Shown here: positions 8,295 to 15,933 of the stretch, in pieces | How the letters are laid out: each line of letters opens with the position of its first letter | How positions within the stretch are numbered: position 1 is the first letter of the stretch | Assembly: GCA_020721655.1 (NCBI GenBank) | Contig: DYMG01000013.1 | Coordinates: 4,320-41,338, forward strand | DNA: 37,019 bases | Direction: 5' to 3' | Source of the DNA: Paludibacter propionicigenes | Lineage (GTDB): Bacteria; Bacteroidota; Bacteroidia; Bacteroidales; JAFGXI01 | Program-made: the position numbers and the translations under genes | The notes under the pieces: model-generated | Told to the model about the DNA's origin: nothing | Database searches by the model: none | The model's input: the letters and a program-made list of their open reading frames with translations, nothing else

Positions 8295-9666
8295 ATTTTC
8301 CTATACAGAAGTTCTTGAAAATATTGCCAAGCACCTCGTTATTAGATACTTCTCCGGTAATATTGCCAATATGGAAAATTGCGTTTCGTATGTCTAAAGC
8401 TATTAAATCGGTAGGGTATTGATTGATAATCCCTTCTTTAGTTTCGTTTAAAGCTTTTTTAATTTCTAAAAGAGATTCTAAGTGTCTTGAGTTTGTAACA
8501 ACAATATCGTTAGGGTTTGCTGTTTTTGTTATAAAATTGAATAGTTCTTGTTTTAAAACTTCAGTATTTTCAGTATTTTTAGCCGAAATAAATAAGCAAT
8601 TTAAGTTCGAATTTTCAAATTCTTGTATTTTTTCTTTTTTTGATATATCGGTTTTGTTTGCAATAATTAAACGTGGTATATTGTTGTTTAAATTATTAAT
8701 TTCGTTTTCTACATCATTTGGAGTGTTGGTATTTATATCAAAAAGAAAAATATAGATTGTAGAGTTGTTTATTTTTGAAATAGCTTTTTCTACACCAATT
8801 TTTTCAATTTCGTCGCTTGTTTCTCGTAATCCTGCTGTGTCGATAAAACGGAATTTAATTCCATTTATATTTAGTGTTTCTTCTATAGTATCTCTTGTTG
8901 TGCCTGCAATTTCGGAAACAATTGCTCGGTTTTCGTTTATCAATGTGTTTAGTAAGGTCGATTTTCCTGAATTTGGTTTTCCAACAATTGCAACTGGAAC
9001 TCCATTTTTTATAACATTTCCGTAAGAAAACGATTCTATTAATTTTGAAACGAGTTTATCTACATCAAAAATTATTTGATTTAGTTGTTTTCTGTCGGCA
9101 AATTGAATGTCTTCTTCTGCAAAATCGTTTTCTAATTCAATTAGTGAAACAAAATGGATAAGGCTGTTTCTTAGTTTGTTAAGCGTTTCTGAAAAACCTC
9201 CGCGTATTTGTTGTATGGCTAATCTGTGTTCGGCTTCGTTTTCCGATGAAATTAAGTCGGCAACAGCTTCGGCTTGTGCTAAATCTAGTTTTCCATTAAA
9301 AAATGCACGTTGTGTAAATTCGCCTGGTTTTGCTAATGTTGCACCATTTATAAGTAGTATTTCAATTATTTTTTGTTGAATGAAAATAGAGCCATGACAC
9401 GATATTTCAACTGAATCTTCTCCTGTATATGATTTTGGTAATTTAAATATTGATACTAAAACTTCATCAATAATATTGTTTTTATAAACTATATTTCCGA
9501 AATGTATTGTGTTAGGTTTTGCTTTTAATATGTTAGTTTTTTTGTTTTTGGGCGTAAAAATTTTATTGCAAATTTCAATTGATTTTTTGCCGCTAAGTCT
9601 AATAATTGCAATAGCACCGTTTCCCGTAGGGGTTGAAATTGCACATATTGTATTTTCGGAAATCAC
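8293..9666 (-). CDS. mnmE: tRNA uridine-5-carboxymethylaminomethyl modification GTPase
   Basis: MnmE works with MnmG to modify wobble uridine 34 of certain tRNAs. The N-terminal formyl-THF binding part starts with ENTICAISTPTGNGAIAIIR. The G domain shows GKPNSGKST (G1), AGTTRD (G2), DTAGLRE (G3) and NKTD (G4), and the chain ends in the invariant FCIGK with its catalytic Cys. The longest frame would start at a TTG at 9726 with a Lys-rich 20-residue extension and a 41-base overlap with the upstream barrel gene. I prefer the GTG at 9666, which gives 457 residues (the usual length) and lies 19 bases after the upstream stop. No ATG is available in between. Confidence 0.93.
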   Translation of the reverse strand: MISENTICAISTPTGNGAIAIIRLSGKKSIEICNKIFTPKNKKTNILKAKPNTIHFGNIVYKNNIIDEVLVSIFKLPKSYTGEDSVEISCHGSIFIQQKIIEILLINGATLAKPGEFTQRAFFNGKLDLAQAEAVADLISSENEAEHRLAIQQIRGGFSETLNKLRNSLIHFVSLIELENDFAEEDIQFADRKQLNQIIFDVDKLVSKLIESFSYGNVIKNGVPVAIVGKPNSGKSTLLNTLINENRAIVSEIAGTTRDTIEETLNINGIKFRFIDTAGLRETSDEIEKIGVEKAISKINNSTIYIFLFDINTNTPNDVENEINNLNNNIPRLIIANKTDISKKEKIQEFENSNLNCLFISAKNTENTEVLKQELFNFITKTANPNDIVVTNSRHLESLLEIKKALNETKEGIINQYPTDLIALDIRNAIFHIGNITGEVSNNEVLGNIFKNFCIGK

Positions 9667-9685
9667 TTTTTTCTTTTTGGGTGCT

Positions 9686-10429
9686 TTAGTAGAAGTAAAC
9701 TTTTGTTTCGTCGCTTGTTGTTTCAAATAAATAGCCTACTGAAATCTGGAATACTCTATTTTGAGTTTTTGAGTAGTTTTCGGGTATTGTTTCAAATTTA
9801 TATATATCGGTAAAACTTTGAGAGTATCGAAGTGAAAAGAACATTATATTTCCGCCGTTTATAGGGAATTGTGCTCCTAATCCTATTTTAAATCCTAATT
9901 CGTTTTTGTTGTTTTTTACTCCATCGTTGTCGAAGCTGTTGTCTATGCTGGTTGTTTCGTCGGTTAAAATTTTAGTTCCATAACTAACACTTTTTGTAAA
10001 TGTTCCGCCAAGCATATATGCGTAATAGGCTCCAATTTCAACAAATGGACCAGCACTGCCATTTCCAATAACATATTTTGCCATTAGTGGTATTTGAAAA
10101 TAATGAAGTGTGTAGTTCCAATTTCCGGTTATTGCTGTGTCGTTAAATGTGTTATTTATTTTAGATTTTAATCCTTTTGTGTTGTAAACAAATTCTGATT
10201 GAAGCATAATGGAATTAGATATTTTAAATAATATTGCAAGACCGCCATTTCCTCCAATTTTGGGTACAAATGCAGAAATGTTATTTTCGGCAATGCCTAT
10301 TTCTGTTACTGCTGGCATTTGAGATGCGGAACTTATGTTCATACCTGCTTTTGCACCTATATAAACTTGAGCAATATTTATTTGTGATATAAATATTAGT
10401 GATAATGTTAAAATTTTCAGGTTTTTCAT
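9686..10429 (-). CDS. Outer-membrane beta-barrel protein (PorT-like/OMP_b-brl)
   Basis: A 247-residue exported barrel. Residues 1-20 are a signal peptide (ending NIAQ), and alternating amphipathic strands follow, starting with YIGAKAGMNISS. Strands such as ISVGYLF near the end have the aromatic ending usual for the last barrel strand. Twelve further residues (ETTSDETKVYFY) follow that strand, which is slightly unusual but still ends in aromatic residues. The gene follows the DUF4293 gene by 13 bases and precedes mnmE, so the three form one transcription unit. Ligand or transport role is unknown. Confidence 0.75.
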   Translation of the reverse strand: MKNLKILTLSLIFISQINIAQVYIGAKAGMNISSASQMPAVTEIGIAENNISAFVPKIGGNGGLAILFKISNSIMLQSEFVYNTKGLKSKINNTFNDTAITGNWNYTLHYFQIPLMAKYVIGNGSAGPFVEIGAYYAYMLGGTFTKSVSYGTKILTDETTSIDNSFDNDGVKNNKNELGFKIGLGAQFPINGGNIMFFSLRYSQSFTDIYKFETIPENYSKTQNRVFQISVGYLFETTSDETKVYFY

Positions 10430-10442
10430 TTTTTTTTATGGT

Positions 10443-10904
10443 TTATCTAAGTCTATCAACAGATTTTACAAGAGTTTCGTCTTTTCTAATTTGTTTGAAT
10501 GCTAAAATGTTTAGTATTGCTGCAATTATTGGTAGAATAATGCTTATTTTAGGTAGAATTATAGCGTTTGGCTCTGGAAAAGCTCTGTAAAGTATAAATG
10601 CAATTGTTATGCTTAATCCTATCATTAATAATGCGTTGTATAGTGTAATTCTATATTGAATGGTTCTATTTTTAAATAAAAAAATTGTAATTAAATTTAA
10701 TATTCCAATAATTGGTAGAAATATTAATATTGTAAAAGTACTTTGAACTAATTTTTCAGTTCCATCAGTAATTTCAATAAAGCCTTTGTAGTTTAGTTTA
10801 TAGTTAATTGTTTCCACAATAATTTCTCCTAATGGCAGGAAAAAAAGGCTTTCAATAATTAAAAAAGCTATTAGCAAATAAATTGTTTGTATTCTTTGTA
10901 CCAT
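10443..10904 (-). CDS. DUF4293 family membrane protein
   Basis: A 153-residue integral membrane protein that begins with the characteristic MVQRIQTIYLLIAFLI of the DUF4293 family, which is found in Bacteroidota. Four transmembrane segments are visible (about residues 7-27, 55-75, 85-105 and 118-136), with a charged C-terminal tail. The function of the family is not known. CAAAAATA at 10924-10931 reads TATTTTTG on this strand and is a candidate -7 element about 20 bases before the ATG. It is the first gene of the DUF4293-barrel-mnmE unit. Confidence 0.85.
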   Translation of the reverse strand: MVQRIQTIYLLIAFLIIESLFFLPLGEIIVETINYKLNYKGFIEITDGTEKLVQSTFTILIFLPIIGILNLITIFLFKNRTIQYRITLYNALLMIGLSITIAFILYRAFPEPNAIILPKISIILPIIAAILNILAFKQIRKDETLVKSVDRLR

Positions 10905-10923
10905 ATTTACTATTTTTAGTTGA

Positions 10924-10931
10924 CAAAAATA
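10924..10931 (-). promoter_or_regulatory. Candidate -7 element for the DUF4293-mnmE unit
   Basis: On the minus strand this reads TATTTTTG, a match to TAnnTTTG. It would place the transcription start about 15 bases before the ATG at 10904. No -33 TTTG was found at the expected distance. Confidence 0.35.
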
Positions 10932-10978
10932 AGTAAATATTTGCTATTATTGAATACTAATAATTTTAATTGTAATTT

Positions 10979-11764
10979 TTAGAGATTAATTAAAACTATA
11001 CCTACCGAAAATTGGTTTATAGGTAAAGCTTTTCCGTTTGTAAACATTTCAGAAAGGTTGTATTCTGCATAAATATCTAAAGACCCAAAGCCAAAACGCA
11101 TCATTAGTCCATATTGTAATGGGTTTAGATAATATGTGTTTTCCTTTTTTTCTTTTATTTTTTTGCCGTCGTTGTTAAAATTGTATTTTATGTGCGATGA
11201 GATGTTGTATGATACAAAACCTCCTGCGGAAAAATAAATTGTTTTATTTAATCGTCCAACTTTGTTTTGCCATTCAAACATAAGCGGTATTCTTATTTTT
11301 GAAATCATCATTTTTGTTTTGTAAATATTGTTAATGCTGTCGGGTGATGAAATTAAATTATCATATTTAATTGAAATTTTACGGTTTTCGATAAATAAAT
11401 AATTGTTAAATTTGAAGCCTAAGCCTGTTACTAAACCAAAATGTTGTTTGTATAAATTAAAACTCCACTGAAAAGGGTCTAAATTTACTTCCCACGAGCG
11501 AGGCAGATTTAGAGAGAGGTCTTTTTGTGTGATTTTAGAGTAATTATTGTTTGCTTCGCCAAATTTAAAGAAATTAATTCCTAATGATAAACCAGAAAAA
11601 TGTCCACTAAATTTAACTGTATCTTTTTTGTTTAGAGAGTCTTTATCGTTTATAACAATAAATTTAGTTTTGCCTATTTTAAAGTAGGTTGTGTCGTTAT
11701 TTTTTTCTTGCGAGTTTGCAAATAATGACAGAAACAAAAGACTTATTAGAATTTTTTTATACAT
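10979..11764 (-). CDS. Outer-membrane beta-barrel protein in the sigma/anti-sigma operon
   Basis: A 261-residue protein with a signal peptide (residues 1-18, ending ANSQ) followed by a 40-residue polar linker and a barrel-like C-terminal domain of alternating strands (SGLSLGINFFKFGE, FGLVTGLGFKFNNYLF, FGSLDIYAEYNLSEMF, ending FSVGIVLINL). It begins 7 bases after the anti-sigma gene stop, so it is co-transcribed with the sigma and anti-sigma genes and may be either an effector or a target of that regulon. No specific ligand can be assigned. Confidence 0.7.
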   Translation of the reverse strand: MYKKILISLLFLSLFANSQEKNNDTTYFKIGKTKFIVINDKDSLNKKDTVKFSGHFSGLSLGINFFKFGEANNNYSKITQKDLSLNLPRSWEVNLDPFQWSFNLYKQHFGLVTGLGFKFNNYLFIENRKISIKYDNLISSPDSINNIYKTKMMISKIRIPLMFEWQNKVGRLNKTIYFSAGGFVSYNISSHIKYNFNNDGKKIKEKKENTYYLNPLQYGLMMRFGFGSLDIYAEYNLSEMFTNGKALPINQFSVGIVLINL

Positions 11765-11771
11765 AGCTATA

Positions 11772-12893
11772 TTATTTATTTATTTTTTTATATACTCTAA
11801 ATTTGTTGTTATTTAGAGCTAAGCGAGAAATTTCGCCTTTGTTATTATATGTTTTTTCTATTTCGCTTCCAGTTATTGTGGAAATGCCTTCTCCAATTAA
11901 TTCCCAAATTGATTTAGACTGTGTTGTGTTATTTGGTTTGTTATTGTTTAATGGTTTGCAATTTGATAGCATTTGCGATATATAAACGTCTGATTTTATT
12001 TCGTTTGTGATGGTCTTTATGTTATTTGTGTTGCAGTTTAAGTTTGTGTTGTTGTCTGTATCTGCTAAATTTTCAGAGTTGTTGGATTGTTTAATTATTT
12101 TTTTTGGCTTTTCTTGAATGTTTGGTTCGGTATGTTTAATTGTGCTTAATCCTTTGGTAAATTGGTTGTTTTCGGTTATGTTGTTTTGGGTGTTTATGTT
12201 CAGTGTAATAGGGGCTTTAGTAGGTTTTTTTTCGGCTTCTTGTTTAGTGTTTTTACTTTCTGATACAATTGAAGGTTTTTCTGTTTTAATAATTGTAAAA
12301 GATTGGTTGTTGTCGTATTTGTCGAAACTGCTTAATTGATTAAATGCTTCAATTGAAATGTTTTTGTCTTTATTTTGGGTAATATTTGTGTTTTTTGTTT
12401 CTTTTTGAAGTAGCCCAAATGTTATAATAATAGCTATAAATATGGCTGCGTACTGATATGTTTTTTTGAATTGTATTTTTTTTGTAAGCTGTTTTTTTAG
12501 TTCATTTTTATTTGGATAGACTAAATTTAAATTCGGTTTTAAAATAGTTTTCGCAAATAGGTTAAATTCTGTTTTTTTAAATGTGTTTGTAGAAATTTCT
12601 TTTATAAATATTTTGGACTCTAAACTTGTTAAATTATTTTCAATTTTATCGATGCACTTGTCGTAGAATATGTTGCCTGTAATGGTTGAGTCATCTTTTT
12701 TTAGTTCTTTTTTAAAATTGAATACAATTTCTTCTTTTTTTAACTCAAAGTGTTCGTACTGGTTAAATTCGGCATCTAAATCAATGTTTTGCGATAAAAA
12801 AAACATTAATTCTGCTACTTCAAAATTATTTAATTTGCCTTCGAAGTAGTCTAAAAAATAGCTTTCGTAATTGTTTTTTGTTATTTTTTCCAT
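11772..12893 (-). CDS. Probable anti-sigma factor with one transmembrane segment
   Basis: A 373-residue protein encoded 2 bases downstream of an ECF sigma factor gene. The N-terminus (YFLDYFEGKLNNFEVAELMFFL, then a Glu/Asp-rich helix) resembles the cytoplasmic start of Bacteroidota anti-sigma proteins. One transmembrane helix follows at about 146-163 (YAAIFIAIIITFGLL). The remaining 200 residues are a low-complexity Asn/Thr/Lys-rich extracytoplasmic region with no recognised domain. No zinc-binding HxxxCxxC motif is seen, so it is not a ZAS-type anti-sigma factor. The assignment rests on topology and gene position and is an inference. Confidence 0.65.
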   Translation of the reverse strand: MEKITKNNYESYFLDYFEGKLNNFEVAELMFFLSQNIDLDAEFNQYEHFELKKEEIVFNFKKELKKDDSTITGNIFYDKCIDKIENNLTSLESKIFIKEISTNTFKKTEFNLFAKTILKPNLNLVYPNKNELKKQLTKKIQFKKTYQYAAIFIAIIITFGLLQKETKNTNITQNKDKNISIEAFNQLSSFDKYDNNQSFTIIKTEKPSIVSESKNTKQEAEKKPTKAPITLNINTQNNITENNQFTKGLSTIKHTEPNIQEKPKKIIKQSNNSENLADTDNNTNLNCNTNNIKTITNEIKSDVYISQMLSNCKPLNNNKPNNTTQSKSIWELIGEGISTITGSEIEKTYNNKGEISRLALNNNKFRVYKKINK

Positions 12894-12895
12894 TG

Positions 12896-13381
12896 TTATA
12901 TTATTTTTTCTATGCTACCGATATAATTTTTTAGAAATAAACGTGCTCTGTAAATGTAAACTTTAACTTGCGATTCGTTTAGGTTTGTAATTTCGCCAAT
13001 TTCGTAGTAAGAATATCCTTCGTAATCTCTAAGCATTAGTACTGTTCGTTGTTTTTCTGGCAGTTGTTCAATTCCTTTTGTAAGTACTTCTCCAATATCT
13101 GAATATGAATCGGAGTGTGAGTAGTTGTTTTCTGTTACGTTTTCAAAATCTACAATTCTTTTGTTTTTTCTTATGTAGTCAATAAATGTGTGATATGCTG
13201 TTGTAAAAATGTAAGATTTTGCTTTTTCGAAAGAAATTGTATCAATTTTTATCCACATTTTTGTGTAAGTTTCTTGAATAATATCTTTTGCAACTTCTTC
13301 GTTTTTAGCGTTTTTAAGTATAAACCTGTAAACACCATCAGAAAATAAATCAACACTTTTATTATATTCTTTTACTGTCAT
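12896..13381 (-). CDS. ECF-type RNA polymerase sigma factor
   Basis: A 161-residue sigma-70 family factor with only regions 2 and 4. Region 2 includes DIIQETYTKMWIKID and the aromatic-rich SYIFTTAYHTFIDYIRKNKR (about residues 38-77). Region 4 includes LPEKQRTVLMLRDYEGYSYYEIG and the recognition helix around NESQVKVYIYRARLFLKNYI (about 110-155). It would direct RNA polymerase to a small regulon under control of the anti-sigma protein encoded immediately downstream. Upstream lies a barrel gene 49 bases away that may share the transcript. Confidence 0.92.
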   Translation of the reverse strand: MTVKEYNKSVDLFSDGVYRFILKNAKNEEVAKDIIQETYTKMWIKIDTISFEKAKSYIFTTAYHTFIDYIRKNKRIVDFENVTENNYSHSDSYSDIGEVLTKGIEQLPEKQRTVLMLRDYEGYSYYEIGEITNLNESQVKVYIYRARLFLKNYIGSIEKII

Positions 13382-13430
13382 TGCGTGGGTATGACGTTAA
13401 GTTTAAGATATTGTTACAATGTTTTAATTT

Positions 13431-14051
13431 TTATATTGAAAAAAACAAGTCTAAAGTAACAGCGTTATTGTATTGTCCTCGTTCAAAAATATCGTTATTT
13501 GGGTTTCCTTTTATTTGTCTAATTGGAAATATTGAGTACATAAACCGGCTTCCTATTTTAAAATGTTTGTTAAAGTGCCAATTTATACCGGCTAAAATAT
13601 TTAAGTCTAATTTTTTAAATAGAATGTAAGGGTCTGTGGGGGTGAGGCAAATCATATCTTCTTTTGCTTTCGTTAATATTGATGGCGATAATCCAAAATC
13701 GAACGAAAGTTGAGTTATGTTTTTTATTTTTTTTGGTTTGTAGCTTGCATAAATAGGTATTTGTATATAGTTTGCAATTATTGAATAGCAACTCATAAGT
13801 TTGGTATCTATAAATTTACTGCCTTTGTTAATGTATCCAATTTCTAAATTTCCAAACCATTCCGTATTGAATTTGAATTGAGAAAATATTCCAAATTCTA
13901 CACCAATTTTATTGTATCCGGCATGGTTGTCGCCGTCAACTTGCGATGTTACTCCGCCAAAATAAATACCTCCGTTAAAGCCTTTTTCTTGTGAAAACAA
14001 GTTGTTAGAAAAGGTTATAATAGTTATAAGTATTAAAATGTTCGTTTTCAT
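13431..14051 (-). CDS. PorT-family outer-membrane beta-barrel protein
   Basis: A 206-residue exported barrel with a signal peptide (residues 1-20, ending LFSQ). The segment GGVTSQVDGDNHAGYNKIG (about 32-50) is the signature start of PorT-like proteins, which are eight-stranded outer-membrane proteins of Bacteroidota. It ends AVTLDLFFSI with an aromatic-rich last strand. A terminator just upstream (14058-14094) separates it from the preceding barrel gene, and the ECF sigma gene follows 49 bases downstream, so it may be the first gene of the sigma operon. Its function beyond the family is unknown. Confidence 0.75.
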   Translation of the reverse strand: MKTNILILITIITFSNNLFSQEKGFNGGIYFGGVTSQVDGDNHAGYNKIGVEFGIFSQFKFNTEWFGNLEIGYINKGSKFIDTKLMSCYSIIANYIQIPIYASYKPKKIKNITQLSFDFGLSPSILTKAKEDMICLTPTDPYILFKKLDLNILAGINWHFNKHFKIGSRFMYSIFPIRQIKGNPNNDIFERGQYNNAVTLDLFFSI

Positions 14052-14057
14052 ATTTTT

Positions 14058-14094
14058 AAGAAAAAAAAAGCTACAAGTAAAACTTATAGCTTTT
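14058..14094 (-). terminator. Intrinsic terminator after the barrel gene at 14115
   Basis: On the minus strand AAAAGCTATAAGT pairs with ACTTGTAGCTTTT (one G-U wobble, 3-base loop) and is followed by a T run (the A tract at 14061-14069 on the plus strand). This is a strong intrinsic terminator placed between two same-strand genes. Confidence 0.8.
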
Positions 14095-14114
14095 CTAGTT
14101 ATATTTAGTTTTTA

Positions 14115-14765
14115 TTAAAACCAGCCACTTCCTTGTCCGTAAGATTTTGCTTTCATTCCAAAGTTGTATAAAACACCTACACCATAAACATTTAAAGGGG
14201 TACGTGCAAGCGACATTGTTCCGTAAACCCTTATATCAAACGATGCACCGTTTGCAATTTTAATTCTAATACCTGCATTAAAGTATGGACCGTGGTTTAA
14301 TCCGTCGTAATTGTTTTTAACGTCGTTTGTTATATCTATAGGGTCAGCTCTGTAAGTTGAGAAATTCATGTAATTAAAATTCCAACCAGCACCAAGGTAT
14401 GCACCTAATGTTCTTTTTTCTCTTTTAAAGGCTGCGTGATAAAAATTAAAATCCAGAACTATTGGTATATTTGCCGAAAATCCAGAATTTACTATAGAAT
14501 TGGCACCATACTTTTGTGAAAACATAAGTGCTGTTAAAGGCATTGAAACACTAACACTTGTTTCTCGCCCTAATTGGCCGAAAATGAATTTTGGTTGTAA
14601 TATTAAGCCATAAGTTGTTGGTGCTAAGCGTTTACCGTCTATCATTCCAACAGTTGGTCCCATTTGGAAAGTCCAATCTTTAGCTGCTTTTCCCGATGTT
14701 CTTACTTGTGAGTAAGAGTTTGAGAAGAAAAACGCAATAATTACTATAGTAGCTAAGTACCTCAT
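14115..14765 (-). CDS. Outer-membrane beta-barrel protein
   Basis: The product is a 216-residue exported protein starting MRYLATIVIIAFFFSNSYSQ, a clean signal peptide. The mature part shows alternating strands (FQMGPTVGMIDGK, TLGAYLGAGWNFNYM, ASFDIRVYGTMS) and ends in a Gly-rich tail (SYGQGSGWF). The frame is open 30 bases further upstream to 14795, but a candidate -7 element, TACTTTTG at 14800-14793, overlaps that earlier start. Transcription would begin downstream of it, so I choose the ATG at 14765. It looks monocistronic, with its own promoter and terminator. Function unknown. Confidence 0.75.
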   Translation of the reverse strand: MRYLATIVIIAFFFSNSYSQVRTSGKAAKDWTFQMGPTVGMIDGKRLAPTTYGLILQPKFIFGQLGRETSVSVSMPLTALMFSQKYGANSIVNSGFSANIPIVLDFNFYHAAFKREKRTLGAYLGAGWNFNYMNFSTYRADPIDITNDVKNNYDGLNHGPYFNAGIRIKIANGASFDIRVYGTMSLARTPLNVYGVGVLYNFGMKAKSYGQGSGWF

Positions 14766-14792
14766 ATAATACTTTATTAACTTTGAATTACA

Positions 14793-14800
14793 CAAAAGTA
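14793..14800 (-). promoter_or_regulatory. Candidate -7 element for the barrel gene at 14765
   Basis: On the minus strand this reads TACTTTTG, matching TAnnTTTG. The predicted transcript start, near 14788, excludes the upstream alternative start codon at 14795 and supports the ATG at 14765. Confidence 0.4.
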
Positions 14801-14855
14801 ATAAATGTTTTTGTTAATAGTAATATTTTTTTAAATTTATGTTAAATAACAGATT

Positions 14856-15806
14856 TTAGTTTTTTGTATTTTGTTTTTTTATGTAAGGAATTCGGTATAT
14901 AGCACCAATTTTTAGTCCTGCCATTATATCTGTATCAATAGCTTGTGCCATAAGGTTTAGACCTCCAAAAATTATTAATTTCTTTTTTATAGTTCCTTGA
15001 AAGCCAAAAGTTCCGTTTATTAATACGTTTATTAAATTGTTAGAATTAGTTGTGTTTGTAACTTCAATTTCGTAACTTCTGTTTGGGTAAGTTTTTTTAT
15101 CAATAGAGTAAGAAAGCACTTTAATTTTTCCTGTAAATCCAGCTTCTGCATACATTCCAAATTTATTACCCGGTGTTAAAAAAACACTAACCGGAATTGT
15201 TATGTAGTTTTCGTAATTAACAGAGCGTATATCATATAAAAAATCTTTTTTTTCGTAATTATAATAGTAGTAGTTGTCGTTGTAGCTTTGGTAGGTAGAG
15301 TAAACGTTATATTGTGAGGAATAACTAGTTAAATTGTAACCAATACCTATTCTTGTAGCAAAAAAGTTGTTTATAAAGTAATTAGCATTTAATTCAAATT
15401 GTCCAAAATACCCGTATTTATAGTCGTAGTCTGTCTTAATTGTTTCGCTATAATTGTTGTAATTTTCGTAATAATAATTATTATTATTATTATTATCGCC
15501 TTTGTAACCAAAAACAGCATTAAACCCAACATAAAATCCTTTTTTTTGTGTTCGGGTATAGTCAATAATATTAAAACCACGTTTGGTCGAAAATAAAATC
15601 TTTTTGTTAGAAGTAATGCCAATAACATCTTTTTTAGGTAATTGCACATACGACTGCGTGTCGTTAATCAAATTAAACGTAACACTATCGTTTGTAAAAG
15701 TAATTTCCGAAAATTCGAGAATGCTTTTGTCAGATTTTACTAAATAATTTTGTGAAAAAACGTTAGATAGTTGTAATACAAATGTTAGAATAATTAAATG
15801 TTTCAT
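14856..15806 (-). CDS. Outer-membrane beta-barrel protein with poly-Asn/Tyr low-complexity loop
   Basis: A 316-residue exported protein with a signal peptide (residues 1-18, ending VFSQ). A domain of about 70 residues (NYLVKSDKSILEFSEITF onward) precedes the barrel. The barrel begins around GFYVGFNAVFGYKG (about 91-104) and is followed at once by a run of six Asn and then several Tyr/Asn residues, encoded by an AAT trinucleotide repeat. Later strands include YFGQFELNANYFI, GIGYNLTSYS and MAGLKIGAIYRI. The low-complexity segment probably forms the first loop or periplasmic turn. The gene appears monocistronic. Function is not assigned. Confidence 0.7.
   Translation of the reverse strand: MKHLIILTFVLQLSNVFSQNYLVKSDKSILEFSEITFTNDSVTFNLINDTQSYVQLPKKDVIGITSNKKILFSTKRGFNIIDYTRTQKKGFYVGFNAVFGYKGDNNNNNNYYYENYNNYSETIKTDYDYKYGYFGQFELNANYFINNFFATRIGIGYNLTSYSSQYNVYSTYQSYNDNYYYYNYEKKDFLYDIRSVNYENYITIPVSVFLTPGNKFGMYAEAGFTGKIKVLSYSIDKKTYPNRSYEIEVTNTTNSNNLINVLINGTFGFQGTIKKKLIIFGGLNLMAQAIDTDIMAGLKIGAIYRIPYIKKQNTKN
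15471..15496. repeat. (ATT)n trinucleotide repeat inside a barrel gene
   Basis: Six consecutive ATT units (15477-15494) are preceded by ATAATA. On the coding minus strand they read as AAT codons giving six Asn. Repeat-number changes would alter the length of the Asn run but keep the frame. Confidence 0.85.
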
Positions 15807-15880
15807 TGTTTATTAGTTTTAAAATTATGTTCTTAATACACAAAATAAAGTTTTTGCACCTATGTAATAGTAAAAAATAA

Positions 15881-15907
15881 TTTCATTAATTATTAGTTTC
15901 ATTAATT
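15881..15907. repeat. Short direct repeat upstream of the M48 protease gene
   Basis: TTTCATTAATT occurs at 15881-15891 and again at 15897-15907, a period of 16 bases, in the divergent gap between the barrel gene and the protease gene. It may be a regulator-binding site or chance in AT-rich DNA. Confidence 0.35.
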
Positions 15908-15933
15908 TGTGTAATTTTAACAAATTTTTTTTT

